This document shows, piece by piece, positions 19,707-31,318 of a DNA stretch of 64,000 nt. The notes below the pieces were generated by a model. It had not been told where the DNA came from. It was given only the letters and a program-made list of their open reading frames with translations, and did not search any database. Each line of letters begins with the position of its first letter. Position 1 is the stretch's first letter. Source of the DNA: Leucogyrophana mollusca (Eukaryota > Basidiomycota > Agaricomycetes > Boletales); assembly GCA_021014945.1 (NCBI GenBank), contig MU266370.1, positions 1-64,000 of the forward strand, written 5' to 3'. The translations under genes and the position numbers were made by a program.

Positions 19707-21840
19707 GGAGCAAGTGGGGGCTACATCTTCAAAGTTTAGTATTAGCTTTATACAGGACTTCGAGCATGAGAACACTGGGCTGACTGTAGCGAACCGACCG
19801 GGTGTATGTCATTCAGGGTAATTTGAAAGTCTTCCATCACCTCGTGCCAGCGCGCAATCAACTATTCTGGAACATATGCAAAGTCGTCTGTGAGGGAAAC
19901 CTCGCCCGCTACCCAGTGCTTATCTCGGAAAGAAGAGGCTGCATTCCTGTGGGCCATCCAGTGCTCGAAACTTGATCGATCGGCCAATGCAAGATGATTG
20001 CACCTCTACCATTTTCCGAGTGCCTTCTGATACATAAGCCACAAATCCGAAAGCTGCGAGATTGAGATTGAGATTTGCACGTTTGTTCCGTGCTGAAATT
20101 TCAGCATCGCTTGCCATTCTCATAAGCATATCTTTGGAAACGGCCCATCAACCCGGTCGCGGGGAAGGTTGGTAAACCTTACGATATGCGCCTAACGTAG
20201 GCTAGTCACAGTGTGGCAAATTAACGCTTCTTCAACACAAGGGCCTCGCCAGCCCCATGCAAGCCACGCCCCTCGTCCGAAATTGTGGGTTGTTCGGCCG
20301 CGTCCACCACCGTGTGTTTCCCATGAGGATACAGGACTTGAGGTCTACATTTAAGTATACTCCAGTGGGCTGTCGGGTTTAGGCAGTTCATAATTAAAAG
20401 CGCTGTTAGGAACCTTGAACGAAGCACACTCAGGCAGCGAACCTGAATTCTGTTTTATGTTGGGAGAAGAAGTTCCGGGTGTACATGGCACGGCTCCCCC
20501 GGTGATGTGTTACCTGTTCCAACTCGGGGCTTTTAAAACTGACCCTACATTACGGAACTCTAGGTACCAGCACGGTGTGGTAAGAATCTCGTACAGAGAC
20601 CCCAGATACTTCCGCACAAAGCCGCACCACCATATTAACTTTTAATTTTGTATTTAAAGTCCGCCGGACGCTCGACAAGGCACTCAATGATACTGAGACT
20701 CATCCCAGCGTTCACAATCTCCTTCAAGTCCCTCGTCATGCGTGGCAGCTGTCGGCAGGTACTCTCCATAGCAACCCACATTCCATAGTATCCATACACC
20801 CTTATTACTTGTGCTACACCCATACTCGCGGTAGTATCCTCGGCAATAACTGGAGTCTGGAGCGGCCACCCCCTGGAGCAAGCGGGCAGGTTATTACAGC
20901 GGGAGGGATTTTCGGACGAACAGCGTGTGTTGGGGAATGGCCGATAGTGAGTCCTTCCACCTCTTCTCTTGGGAGCGCAGTTGGTGGTCCTCGATTGGCA
21001 CGCTCCCACAGACAGCCGCTTCAGATGTGACGTATGCACTGCGATGGTGGACTGTTGGATGCGCGAAACGAGCTCATGGACTGCGGTGCTCACGCAAGCG
21101 TAGGTGCGCGTGTGCAATGCTTGGTAGACATTTCGTGGTGTACTTCAATGGTGCAGCCATGACGTATGTGTGTAGCGGCATGAATAAAAATAAACACCAC
21201 CCCATCATGACTGATACTGTGCATTGACACATTGGTCTGAGTGTTCTAGTATAGTGAGTCAGCTCTTCATGATGATAACAAAGGTCCCTGCTGTAGGACG
21301 TGGTGATGTAGGCTCTCGAAACAAATTCCTACTGTAGCTACATCAGCAATATATGCTTATCAATACTTAACAGTGTAGTATACCCTGTACTGCAGCTGAC
21401 TGCAGCTGCACGACCGAACGAGATTATCAGGAAATGGGCTCGGACGCGCGTTGTGATACCAGTGTCTTATATACCATTTTAATGCTCCCGGACAACCTTT
21501 TCTTTTTTTTTTCGGAGGGGTGGTCAAGGTCCTTCGGGGTGTATGTAATTGATCCGTGCTCGGATTTGAGAGATTCTCGAGCTTGGCACCCGAAAGAACC
21601 CCGAGTTGGAACAGGGTACCGGCCACTCCGGCTCCCCGGAATTTCGATCATATAATTCTTTGTACCTAGGTGTTAGAACCTGGCAGTCCAAATTTGAGTG
21701 CGGCGTCAGTATTCGATTGGAGAGGTAGCGGCAGGCGCTTATTCCGAGCCTGAACTTTTGTAACCATAGCCCAACCATAGCCTGCACAATCACCTCCTTC
21801 GGTCTCGTCTCGAATCCCCGTGCCCCATTGGCATGTCAGA
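19707..21840. other. 2.1-kb intergenic region, no supported gene
   Basis: A minus-strand open frame at 20635-21117 (160 codons, ending VERPADFKYKIKS) is the only sizeable candidate. It has no recognisable domain, no clear splicing partners and an odd Cys/Arg-rich start. I see no transposon ends, terminal repeats or RNA gene. Confidence 0.4.
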
Positions 21841-23458
21841 ATGAGCCAGCGAGGCTCGATACTACATGGAGTTCCACTTCTAAATGCTGTAGTAGCAATC
21901 AGCCTGGTACTCCCGTTATTGGCGGGTGGACTTTACCCAGCTTGGCGCCTTCCACAATTCACTCCTCGTCAAATCATCTATTCCAAAGATATAATTCCCC
22001 TTATACTCGCACCTTGGGCATCACCACCGAATGATTCTGCGCAGCTGTTGCGAATTTTCCATGCATTCGTCGTGACACGTCTTCCGCAGGTATGCATCCT
22101 ACAAGGCTATGCTTTGTGGTTCGGTATCGCGATTTCCAGAACACTATCGGGGTTCCTGCTCTCTCGGAGCGTGGGTTGGGCCTACCCGCGACTGTTCAGT
22201 CACTGGGCATTGTATGAGACAACCTCTGGTATTGGCCCCGCACTTTCATCCTACCTTCTGCTTTATGGAGCTCGACCTTGGGCAGAGGTCATCGCTTCTC
22301 GCGTTCACAGATATTCTCTAGAAAGTGTAGAAACTATGGCGATAGTCTGCTTCTGGGCTGTTTCATGCTGGATTGATAGTGCACCATGGACGTATACCAT
22401 CGCTATCCTAGTGGCCGTCGCGATCACCATGGGCCGCATTCTGTGCTCCCAGCTCTTACGCAACAAAACATATCACCCTATGGCCCTGGATGGCCAGGAT
22501 CCCCCACGACGGCCCCGTACAATATTCCAAAATGCTCTGGCCTCGTTCTTCGTACTGGGGGCCTCAGGTCTGCTATGCAGCATCATTTTCCGACCACCAC
22601 TCCTGACTATGCCTTCTTCGCCGAGTAGCTCGGCGCCACCGCTGGAGGTATTAATTCTATCATATCCACGCCCCAGTGACGTCGCGTCCTCGGAGTCCCT
22701 CCTCTCGAGGACCATCTCTTCCTACCTGCCCTACGTGGCAGACAAGAGCGTTGCCCTTTCGGTCTTCACGCACGCATCACCACACGCCTCTTTCGCTCAC
22801 GCCAAGGATTATTTCGCGAAAACAGAAGTCCAGTTCTACGCTGACGAAGATAGACATCCTGATGCTTACACCGGACAACATCTGCACGTTGCGGAAGCTT
22901 TCCGATGGGCATCGGAAAAGCGTCCTGGGCCAGCTGAGTGGGTGATGCTGGTCGAAGACGACTTCCCCGTCTGTGGAAACTGGGGCTGGAGAGGTGTCCT
23001 TGGAGTTATGAACGAGCTGGAGAAGGGCCGATCTTCTGCGACAGTGCTCAAGAGGCTGGGAGGTTTTGTGGGGACAGGCGGCAGGTGCTCACTATAGCTG
23101 AAATAATACATGGACTCGCACTGACCACATTTATCGCAGCGGCCTGATTGTGCACCATTCCCTGCTGCCACTGCTCAGCTTTATGATGCGTGCTCACGCA
23201 GACATACAATCTCCACTACTCGCGCTTCATCGCCGTCCTGCAGACATCATCATCCAGGACTGTTTGCTTGGTGTGGACCCTCTATGTCCACACAATCCCG
23301 ATGGCAGCAGCCTCGTCATCACATCTAAGCTAGTTATGGATCACATCGGTGGTAATGCATCTACTGCCCAAGGAAGAGTCTATGATATGAATAAGTGGAG
23401 ATGTGGTTGGAGGCACCCGTTTCATGGTCGGCCCGAGGTGGAAGTTGTCCCAGTGTAA
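21841..23458 (+). CDS. Polytopic membrane protein with glycosyltransferase-like luminal domain
   Basis: Two exons, 21841-23084 and 23140-23458, giving 520 residues. The first half has about five hydrophobic segments, for example NAVVAISLVLPLLAG at residues about 15-30 and TYTIAILVAVAITMG near residue 195. The second half is a soluble domain starting near PLEVLILSYPRPSD. It contains an acidic MLVEDDFPVCG motif resembling the metal-binding acidic motif of many glycosyltransferases, the junction GGSGLIVHHSLLP and IIIQDCLLG, a common late motif in these folds. It ends RHPFHGRPEVEVVPV. It is reminiscent of fungal GT54/MGAT4-like proteins, but I assign only a probable glycosyltransferase role in the ER or Golgi. 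The ATG at 21841 was chosen because the frame upstream starts only with GTG. Confidence 0.65.
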
Positions 23459-23618
23459 TCGCTTTGTCGTACTATCGTATCTACAGGTATTAGATTGGAT
23501 TCACAGTACTGTACTGATTGGGAGGGAATATAGTCTGTGGTGTAACTTACCCCCACAGTCCGAAGTCAGGACGACCTACGGAGCGATACAAAGCCAGACG
23601 GTTACCGGTGAATCGCGA

Positions 23619-26132
23619 TCACCGCTGCCCAAACGAGCTATCTCTCATCTTCGCAACAGCCCTCAGCGCCCGTTGTATATCCCAGTCTGTAGGCGTCTCC
23701 TCTTTGCCCACCCAACCCTCAATCCATTGCATCAACCTCCCATACTCGCTCCTCTGCCTCTTCTCCGCCCACTCTTCGAAAAGCGGTCCGCGCAAGCTGA
23801 CTTCCGCCCAGAATACGAGAGCTATCGAAAGAGTTTTACGTGAGGGTTGTATGTTGAGACGGCGCATCCACGCCAAGGCAAGAGGTATCTCTGCAGCTAA
23901 CGAGGAGAGGCCGAGGAGCTGGATATATGCTGAGAAGGACAGGTCGGTCGGCACGATGGAGAGATACGTGTTGGGACTTTGGTGCTCTTCGTCAAGGAGT
24001 CCATCCGCGGACTCTACGTCCTTTTCTCCCTCTATCTCAACCTCGCGCCCCTTGCGTGCAGAGAAAGGGATCGCGACGCTTCGCGCTAGCTCCGCTAGCG
24101 GGTACAACGGCGCGGCCTCAGTGCCCGTAGACCGCACCACAGTCACAGGCACTTTGACATTGCGAAGTCGTGACCAATTGCCAAATATCATGTCGCGGAA
24201 TATCTGCCGCCCGACAGCCTTCGCCGAGCTATTCCGCCAGATCCCCACCGCGGACGATGGCTTTGCTGTCTCCAACATGTTCATGATGGCAGATTCCACT
24301 TCTTCGCGGCCCTCGGGCTCTGCCTGTGGTTTCCGGAAAGGAGTGTTGAGTGTCAAGTGTTGGAATGTGCTTCTGACAGACTCGTTGTCCATCTTCGCGG
24401 CGAGGATAGCGCTCTTGAGGAGGATGTGGAGCGTCGCGTCGTTTGGAAGTACGCCATACAGCATCTCCAGGTTGTCCCAGATCCTGAAGACGACGTCTGG
24501 CCGACGGACGCGAAGAAGGGAGACCATAAACTCGTTCACAACAATAGTGTTGATCCAGATTGGTGGCGGCTTTAACTCTGCCACAGAGTAGCTGTCATCG
24601 ACGGCTTCGCGCTGTAGCTTAGCAAAAGAGCTCAGCAGGTAGAACGCTTCCTGTCCACGCCCAGCCCGCGTGAGAATCTGGACGCCGATCGTCAGTGCTT
24701 TGCGATCTAATGGGAGACCGCTGTCAAGAAGCTGATTCCAGATCTTCAAAGCCTCTTCGTAGCTCTGACGGAAAAGGAGCCCACGTAGTAGGACGGTATA
24801 GGTAACGATCGTCGGTCGAAAACGTTTAGTCTTCACCCGCGCGCGATTGAATATCTCCACAAGGGCTTCAGCGGAAGTCTTTTTGTCGTTTGCAGCGGAG
24901 ACCAGCGCTGTAGTCCAGTCATATATGTCGACCTCCTGTTTCCTTCCGCTCCAAAATGTGGTGGTGGTTCGTGACTGAAACGGATTGTGTGATTCTCTAG
25001 GTTTGTGTGCCACGGCATTCTTATATTGCTCGAGGACCAGAAGGCGGTGAAGATAGTGGAATGCGGAAGCTCGATCTTTGCGAAATGAGCCCAGGTAGAG
25101 TGTGTTTGCGGGGTGAACGGAGCTGCCCGAATCCTCGTTCCCATAACCTGCTGTACGGAGTTCGGGTCCGTGCGGAGGGGTGAGGCCCCGCTCTAAGCAG
25201 TAATCACGGATGGCACGCAGATATTCTTCTGATTCATGAATAGCTCCGTGATTGGAGAATATTCGGAGATAGTCCTCTAGGTGCCTTGCTTCTGGGACCA
25301 CCCCTTCATGAATCATCCGAGCGCGGAGGTACTTCGTCAACTGGAGTGTGATGAACCGGTCTGTCATGAGAGACCGATACGTATCCATCCAGAGTGGGAT
25401 ATCACGAGCGCTCATGGCTTCTAAGACGGACACGGCTAGATCCGCGGCCTCCTCCGTTCGCGTAAATGCTGACAGTGCTTGGAGGAGCGCGTTGAAGTGA
25501 AATGATGGGTATTTGACGGTCCGAGTCAAGAACTCGTAAACCACGCGACGCATTGGCTTCAGGACACCGAAGTGAGCGAAGGAATGGGTAGCGATGATGA
25601 GGAAAGATGGTCGATGCTGGGAAGGCAGAGTGCGAAGATGTGTGAATAGCAGGTTCAGCAATACATGTTGTGCTTGAGCGGGCGACCGAACTTTGTGAGA
25701 TGCCAAAGCAAGTGCAACCCAAGGGGGAAACTGGGGCCCCTCTGGTTCAGTGTCAAGGGCATCCAAGATACTGGTGCCTGTGGTTTGTGTCCGAAGGTGG
25801 GGTGTGTCATCCACAATCAACATAGCATGATCAAGATCCGGTGCAAAAACGACATTTTTCCACTGAATATAATCAATGAAAGACACGTCGCATTTCAGGA
25901 GGGCTTCGCGTGTTTTTGAGTCGCTGGTCTCGCGTCTCAAATGAAGCATCAAGTTCCATATTGGATCCTTGGTTATGCCAAAGGCATTTCTCGTGTAAGC
26001 CGCAATCTTCTTGTCAAGGTGTACAGCAGTAAGCGAAGACAATGCCCTCCGGATTGGCAAGGATGATGAGAGACGAGGAACGCATGGTTTATGAAGACTC
26101 TTGAGGCCAAAACGAAAAACGAGGTTGTGCAT
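23619..26132 (-). CDS. Mitochondrial PPR-like protein
   Basis: A single long exon encoding 837 residues. The N terminus (MHNLVFRFGLKSLHKP, then an Arg/Ser-rich stretch to RRALSSL) is a good mitochondrial presequence. The body is all-helical with repeated pairs such as PTIVTYTVLLRGLLFRQSY, YEEALKIWNQLLDSGLPL and a later LALAWMRRLNIQPS, as in pentatricopeptide repeat proteins. These bind organellar RNA and act in mRNA maturation, stability or translation. It ends 160 bp from the convergent glycosyltransferase-like gene. A strong donor/acceptor pair upstream (gtaggt at about 26193, tag at about 26145) could join the small upstream frame in phase, so the true N terminus may be longer or the 5' UTR spliced. 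Confidence 0.8.
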   Translation of the reverse strand: MHNLVFRFGLKSLHKPCVPRLSSSLPIRRALSSLTAVHLDKKIAAYTRNAFGITKDPIWNLMLHLRRETSDSKTREALLKCDVSFIDYIQWKNVVFAPDLDHAMLIVDDTPHLRTQTTGTSILDALDTEPEGPQFPPWVALALASHKVRSPAQAQHVLLNLLFTHLRTLPSQHRPSFLIIATHSFAHFGVLKPMRRVVYEFLTRTVKYPSFHFNALLQALSAFTRTEEAADLAVSVLEAMSARDIPLWMDTYRSLMTDRFITLQLTKYLRARMIHEGVVPEARHLEDYLRIFSNHGAIHESEEYLRAIRDYCLERGLTPPHGPELRTAGYGNEDSGSSVHPANTLYLGSFRKDRASAFHYLHRLLVLEQYKNAVAHKPRESHNPFQSRTTTTFWSGRKQEVDIYDWTTALVSAANDKKTSAEALVEIFNRARVKTKRFRPTIVTYTVLLRGLLFRQSYEEALKIWNQLLDSGLPLDRKALTIGVQILTRAGRGQEAFYLLSSFAKLQREAVDDSYSVAELKPPPIWINTIVVNEFMVSLLRVRRPDVVFRIWDNLEMLYGVLPNDATLHILLKSAILAAKMDNESVRSTFQHLTLNTPFRKPQAEPEGREEVESAIMNMLETAKPSSAVGIWRNSSAKAVGRQIFRDMIFGNWSRLRNVKVPVTVVRSTGTEAAPLYPLAELARSVAIPFSARKGREVEIEGEKDVESADGLLDEEHQSPNTYLSIVPTDLSFSAYIQLLGLSSLAAEIPLALAWMRRLNIQPSRKTLSIALVFWAEVSLRGPLFEEWAEKRQRSEYGRLMQWIEGWVGKEETPTDWDIQRALRAVAKMRDSSFGQR

Positions 26133-26189
26133 ATGAAAGCGGCATCTAGGACAATATATCAGCAGGGATAATATCCAAGCTTAACGGAC

Positions 26190-26366
26190 CTACCTGGCTC
26201 TGATAATGCCCTCCACGGCCACTTTCTGGGCCTCTTCGATGCGGGAAACGATGAAGCCTTGCGCCTGCTCTGGCGCCAGGCCGAGAGCCGCAATCCAAAC
26301 AAGGCCACACAACGTGTGTCCACTTTCATGCTCCGCACATTTTCCCCTTCTCCCTCCGTCGTTCAT
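26190..26366 (-). CDS. Small open frame of 58 residues upstream of the PPR gene; separate gene or 5' exon
   Basis: ATG at 26366, TAG at 26190-26192. The sequence contains HTLCGLVWIAALGLAPEQ followed by an amphipathic helix with FIVSRIEEAQKVAVEG and ends IIRAR. The look is of a real small protein: a short hydrophobic part, then a charged helix. It is not recognised. The stop codon overlaps a good splice donor (ag/gtaggt). If that is used, the frame continues across a 48-bp intron into the PPR protein with no stop. Its start lies only 33 bp from the divergent SR-protein start. Confidence 0.4.
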   Translation of the reverse strand: MNDGGRRGKCAEHESGHTLCGLVWIAALGLAPEQAQGFIVSRIEEAQKVAVEGIIRAR

Positions 26367-26399
26367 CACACCTCCAGCTGAACCACAACAACGTTGAAA
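26367..26399. promoter_or_regulatory. 33-bp gap between divergent start codons
   Basis: The small minus-strand frame and the SR-protein gene start on either side of 33 bp. If both starts are used, the transcripts must overlap or the 5' UTRs must be almost absent. No TATA element is visible. Confidence 0.35.
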
Positions 26400-27325
26400 A
26401 TGCCTCGCATTCTATTCGTCAGCGGTTTCCATCCCTCAACCAGGGCCCGTGATCTAGCTTATGAGTTTGAACGGTGAGTATAGCATTCACTATACGGTGG
26501 TATAGCTAAATTTTTGCATACTCAGTTTCGGCCCCTTGGTGCGCTGCGACGTTCCTGCTCCCCGAAATCCCCATGCCAGTTCCAATCCGTAAGTACTGTC
26601 TTCGCCTGTTATTTTACCACCACGCAGTCGAATCGACTCGAGGGACGATTTCGATGTCTTCCAAGGCAAACCTGCCTACATTCTGCGAACGCGAGCTTTT
26701 TCGTCGATTCGGTCCTCTACTCGCGAGTACATCATCGCTAGCGATTGCCGCAATATCCTTGGATTCGAGTAACATTTCGAGAACTACGAACGCTCAACGA
26801 ACCTCGCCCTCGTCTCGTAGCTATGCTTTTGTCGAATTCCGCAGTCAACGTGACGCTGAGGACGCGTACTATGATATGTGAGTTTGCGTCACCGTCGACC
26901 GGAATGTACAGATACTGGACATTCTTCGCAGGCATGGAAAATACTTTGAAGGTTCAAGATTGAGCATTCAGGTATGTGGCAATTGTCTGATAGGCTATCT
27001 ACAGCGCCGGCGTTAATCGCTTGTGCAGTGGGCTAAGAACCCTCCTTCCTCTGTGTGGCGTTACGAGAGGCGCACTTCTCCCCCTCATCGTTCTTCCCGT
27101 GACCGCGAGCGTTCTCGAAGCCCGCGTCGCCGCGTTGAAAGAGACGAACGCGACAGGGAACCTGAAAGGGACAGGAGGAGGCGAAGCAGGACTCCCGAGA
27201 GGAGGAGAAGTGCCTCACCTCCCAGGAGGAGAGATGACAGAGCCCGAACTCCTCCCATGGAGGACATCAAAAAGGATGACGACCGTGACAGGGTTCAGCC
27301 CCAGACTCCGCCCTATGATCACTAA
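26400..27325 (+). CDS. SR-type RNA-binding protein (one RRM plus RS tail)
   Basis: Five exons: 26400-26473, 26526-26588, 26821-26877, 26932-26971 and 27029-27325, giving 176 residues. The RRM opens with PRILFVSGFHPSTRARDLAYEFE (the RNP2-like strand), continues FGPLVRCDVPAPR and has the RNP1-like strand YAFVEFRSQRDAEDAY, then GKYFEGSRLSIQWA. The C-terminal half is Arg/Ser/Asp/Glu-rich (RDRERSRSPRRR, RRRSASPPRRR), as in splicing factors of the SR family. The expected role is pre-mRNA splicing or mRNA export in the nucleus. The intron after exon 2 is 232 bp, long for this window, and could hide a regulated exon, which is common in SR genes. Confidence 0.88.
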
Positions 27326-27564
27326 AGGGGGCTTTGAGATGATTTTGAGTTTGGCACAAAAATTCCTGTGACATGGGTTTGTTCACCCGTAGTACTTTTT
27401 CTTCGCCGATACTGTAGCTGAGCTATTCGAGTCCTTGCTATATTTTAATGTGATTGATGACTTACCTGTTTCCACGTGCCCTCCCGAAAGATGTTCGTAA
27501 AGCGTTGGCGCAAGCGGCCTATAAATATCTTTATAAGCTCTCCTCTAGACCTTCATCATTGTTA

Positions 27565-29361
27565 ATGGCGCAAGTCGCGCAGCGCAATATTCCAACCATC
27601 GATGACCTGAAGGTAAAGCAGAAATTCGAATGATGACCCACGCCAGCCCAGTTAACGGTTTTGTCAGGTCAAGCTTTGTTATATATGTCGCGAGGAAGAA
27701 CGGTATGATGGTATGTGCTTCGGCATGATCTACGTGTCCCAGTTCTGAATACTCCCCCACAGCACCGGAAGTTCCTCCAAAGGCATGGACACATCCTTGC
27801 AACTGCACTCTTGTTGCGCACGAAGCATGCTTGCTCCATTGGATACAGACCTCGCAGCAAAACAGATCGCGTGCAGCCAATGCATTGAAGTGCCCTCAGT
27901 GTGGAACTGCGTATGAGCTGGAGAGCAAGAACCCTCTGCTGCTCCGGTTAATGGATGCCGCAAACAGAGGTCTCTCTACGATGGGAAAGGTAGTTACCAT
28001 AGCCAGCTTAACTGTGGTGGTAGTATCGCTAGGAACGGGTAAGTCGAGCACGACTGCACGGGAAGACTAAGCTGAAAGGTTACTCAAAGGCATGTACATC
28101 ATAAGCACTGCGTACGGGGCTTATGCTTTGAAGGAGTTCTTGGGCGAGGAGTGAGTGTTTCTTACTGCATTTAAATATGTTCCAACTGATACACTGCTCC
28201 TGTCAGGATGTTTAATCTTCTCTTGACGGAAGACCCAAGCAATTGGCCGTGGCATAGTTTTATCAACTTGCCCTTGATTCCTCTAGCTCTTATCATTTCC
28301 CGACTCCCGTTGGATATCGGCGTGACACCCATCGTCCCTGTCCTCCTCGCATGGCCGACTTCTTCTCCTGTTCATTCCCGCGATCGCATCATCCTGGAGC
28401 TCTGGAAAAGCTCTGCGGACGTCTTGAAGAGGAGTTCGTACCCCATGCTCCCTAGCTGGCCGCCCCCACCACTCTTCCTGGGCCTCTTTATTTACCCTGT
28501 CGTTCGCGGAGCTTACAAAGTATTGCTTACCAAGTTTAGTCGCTGGGTCCTCAATACACAGCCTGAACAGGCCAACGCGCCCGTACAGCGGGTGGTTCTC
28601 GCTCTTAACGATGACGGGCCTTTCCGTATCCGGATCGGTGCTAACCTCGAAGATCCAGCAGCAGACCGACCTGGACGTGTACAAGCTGGGCAAGCCGATG
28701 CACAACCCGGGGATGCAGCAGATAATGCTGAAGCTGAGGGCCTGCCAGATGACGCTGCTGTCGCTGCAGAGAACACCATCCGCGTCTCCGGAACTTCGTT
28801 AGGGCGTCTTATTGGAGGGGCGCTAATCATCCCGCGCATATCAAGCTTCATGGGATCTCTGCTCTTTCGCATGTCGAAGCACTCGTGGGTTCTGCGCCGA
28901 CTATTAGCTATACGACCGCCTCTGCCAAGTGGTTTGGTGCCCCCAGCACTGTTCCCCATGTACGATGAGAAAGCATGGCGGGCCATGAGCACTGCCAAGC
29001 AGATCGGAGTCGCGGGTGTCATGGGTCTAAGTGTGATGTGGAGAGGAACATATGCTTGGGCTGAATGCGACCCAGTCTGGTCAGCAAGTAGTGTTTCCAT
29101 CCTTGCAGCAATTTTGTTGACATTCACTCGCAGGTGGAGGAACTCACTCGGTCTCGGGATTTTCACAGTGGTTGGTGTCCTGTTGCATGTTCCTCTCTGA
29201 TATACGTTTACCGACTCTTTCCGCAGGCCAAGGACTGCCTCCACCTCCTCCACCTGTGGCTTACGAAACGGGAACTTGAAAGTCGGCGAGTCAAGAACAG
29301 ATCGTTTGAGGGAGTAGATATCAGGGAACTGGATCTCATTAACCCGGCACCAGCATCGTGA
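27565..29361 (+). CDS. RING-CH (RINGv) membrane E3 ubiquitin ligase-like protein
   Basis: Six exons: 27565-27612, 27668-27710, 27763-28038, 28090-28150, 28207-29167 and 29227-29361, giving 507 residues. The N-terminal C4HC3 finger reads CYICREEE, then HPCNCTLVAHEACLLHWI and LKCPQCGTAYE, which is the RING-CH pattern of MARCH-type ligases (known to ubiquitinate membrane proteins). It is followed by several membrane segments (VVTIASLTVVVVSLG, INLPLIPLALIISRL, LFLGLFIYPVV and later ones). The last intron is deduced from the protein-like tail WLTKRELESRRVKN and IRELDLINPA. Without that splice the protein would stop at 29200 after LLHVPL. Confidence 0.82.
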
Positions 29362-29578
29362 TCTATCATTGCACTCTTCATTTTTTCGTCAACATGCGCA
29401 GGTACATGGATAGGTTGCAACTGCTCTCCTTTGGTTTACCGTACGGCACCTTTCATAACAGGCTTGTTTTGATATATATCGTGAACGGAATCCAAGCCAG
29501 AGAAGACTTTGCAAGGGATATATTGGGGACGCTACAAATATGTCCAACACAGCAACAAGGATGGAATACCAAGGCCAT

Positions 29579-31318
29579 CTAATCAAGTTCTAACACAGTG
29601 CCACGCTGTACACTTCCCCACCCTGTAGAGAGGATCAGTTTGACAGACTCAGCGGGAATGTTTATCTCAGACTCACCGACAAGCCGCCAATGTTTCTCGA
29701 TACGTCTCGACAATGCGACCTTCTCACCGACCTCAGTGCATGCCGGCGACGTCAGTTGGATTTTGGCAAGATCGGCTTTCACACTCAGGACACGACCGCC
29801 CGTCGATGTCGATCCGATGTTGATAAGCAGAAGCTCGTTCTTCGCCAATTTCGATACCTTCGTCTGTTTCTTGTCTTCTGTGCGGACGCCAAGGAGACGA
29901 CGGAGCAAGAATAAGCTGATCTCAAGCTCTGTACTGTTGTCAATACTCTCGCCAAAGTAGAATCACGGACAAGCTTACCTGTGTAGACCTTAGGTAGCTT
30001 GCCGACAGCACCCAGTACCTGTCCTACAAGTCGATCGGCTCTGCAAAGGGTGGGGTCGATTTTCGTACCCACGCCGATAAGACCGCCGGGGACAGCGAAT
30101 TGTAGGTGGTTGCTCTCTGCGTGAAGGGACACAATTCGGCTGAAAATAGGTTTGCAACGGTTCCGTCCTGCGCTGTCTTTCGTCACAATGCCTGGCCGGA
30201 TCTCCACTTCCTGTCCCAGGCGAAGGACCCCCGTGAGGATAGAACCTCCAGCCACTCCCCCTTTCAGATCATCGACTTCAGCTCCTGGTTTGTTGACGTC
30301 GAAAGATCGAATGACGATGAGCCGAGGATCGGAGGTGAAGTCTCGCACTGGGATCGGGATACGTTTGACGATGTACTCGTTCACAGCATCAATGTTATAT
30401 TTGAGCTGAGCTGATATGGGGACAATCGGCGATGACTCCGCGACCGTGCCTAGAGTGTTGTGTAAGGAATTGAAGACAGGGCAAGAGGGCTCAAAACACC
30501 TTTGACGAAAGCGGCGATACTTTTTTGGTGCTCAAGCGCCTGTGCTTCTTTGATAAGGTCGACCTTATTCTGCAAGATGATGATGTTCTCCAACTTCATG
30601 ATCTCGACGGCGGCCAAATGTTCTGACGTCTGAGGTTGAGGGCAAGTTTCGTTTCCGGCGACGAGGAGAAGCGCAGCGTCCATAACAGCAGCACCGTTTA
30701 ACATAGTTGCCATGAGAATGTCGTGACCAGGGCAATCGACGAAGGATACATGGCGTATAAGCTTCATTCGGTGTCCACATCCTGGTCGCTCGCAAGGCGG
30801 ATTGTCCTCCTTGTCTGAACGATAGGAGCGATAACACCCGGGTCGTGGACAAGCTTCATTCTCGCATTTGTAAATCTGGTAGCCATGTAAATCATGATCC
30901 ACAACTCGATGTATCTCAACATACTTTTGCATTTGCATACCCAAGTTTAATGGTGATGTTTCGAACCAACTCGTTCTTAAATCGAACGGTCATCACACCG
31001 GAGATCGCTTTCACTACAGTTGATTTTCCGTGAGCAACGTGGCCGATTGTGCCTGTAATCGAGGTGGTCAGCCAAGACTCCTGCGTATGCAACGCCATCG
31101 GCGCATACCAAGATTGATCGTGGCCTACGTCCTTCGACATCAGCGTTATTTCGTTGGCATGCTCACTGGGCGCGCACCTGCTTAGATATGACTTCGGGTG
31201 ACAGAGGGGATAGTTTCGAAGGATCGATCTCGACTTTTGGAACATCTTCCACTACCTCATCCTCTTCCTCTTCAGATTCGGATTCGTCGTGAATCTTCTG
31301 TGTTTCTTCGCCTGACAT
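29579..31318 (-). CDS. GCD11: Translation initiation factor eIF2 subunit gamma
   Basis: Seven exons: 31318-31178, 31124-31109, 31052-30925, 30875-30500, 30449-29979, 29928-29677 and 29622-29579, giving 475 residues. It has the G1 P-loop [16 protein letters not shown], the G3 motif VDCPGHD, the G4 motif ILQNKVDLI, the zinc-knuckle-like [15 protein letters not shown] with [10 protein letters not shown], and the ending [18 protein letters not shown]. This is the GTPase subunit of the ternary complex that brings initiator methionyl-tRNA to the 40S subunit. The second exon is only 16 bp. The start [12 protein letters not shown] at 31318 is followed by an acidic stretch as in other fungal eIF2-gamma proteins. 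Confidence 0.95.

Noticed and set aside
20635..21117. Minus-strand open frame of 160 codons as a gene
   Set aside because: Amino-acid use is odd (many Cys, Arg, Thr early on) and nothing in it resembles a known family. Kept only as a note in the intergenic entry.
21281..21345. Possible terminal repeats of a transposon (tgtagg and cctac words)
   Set aside because: The inverted words are only 6-8 bp, there is no target-site duplication and no element body between them.
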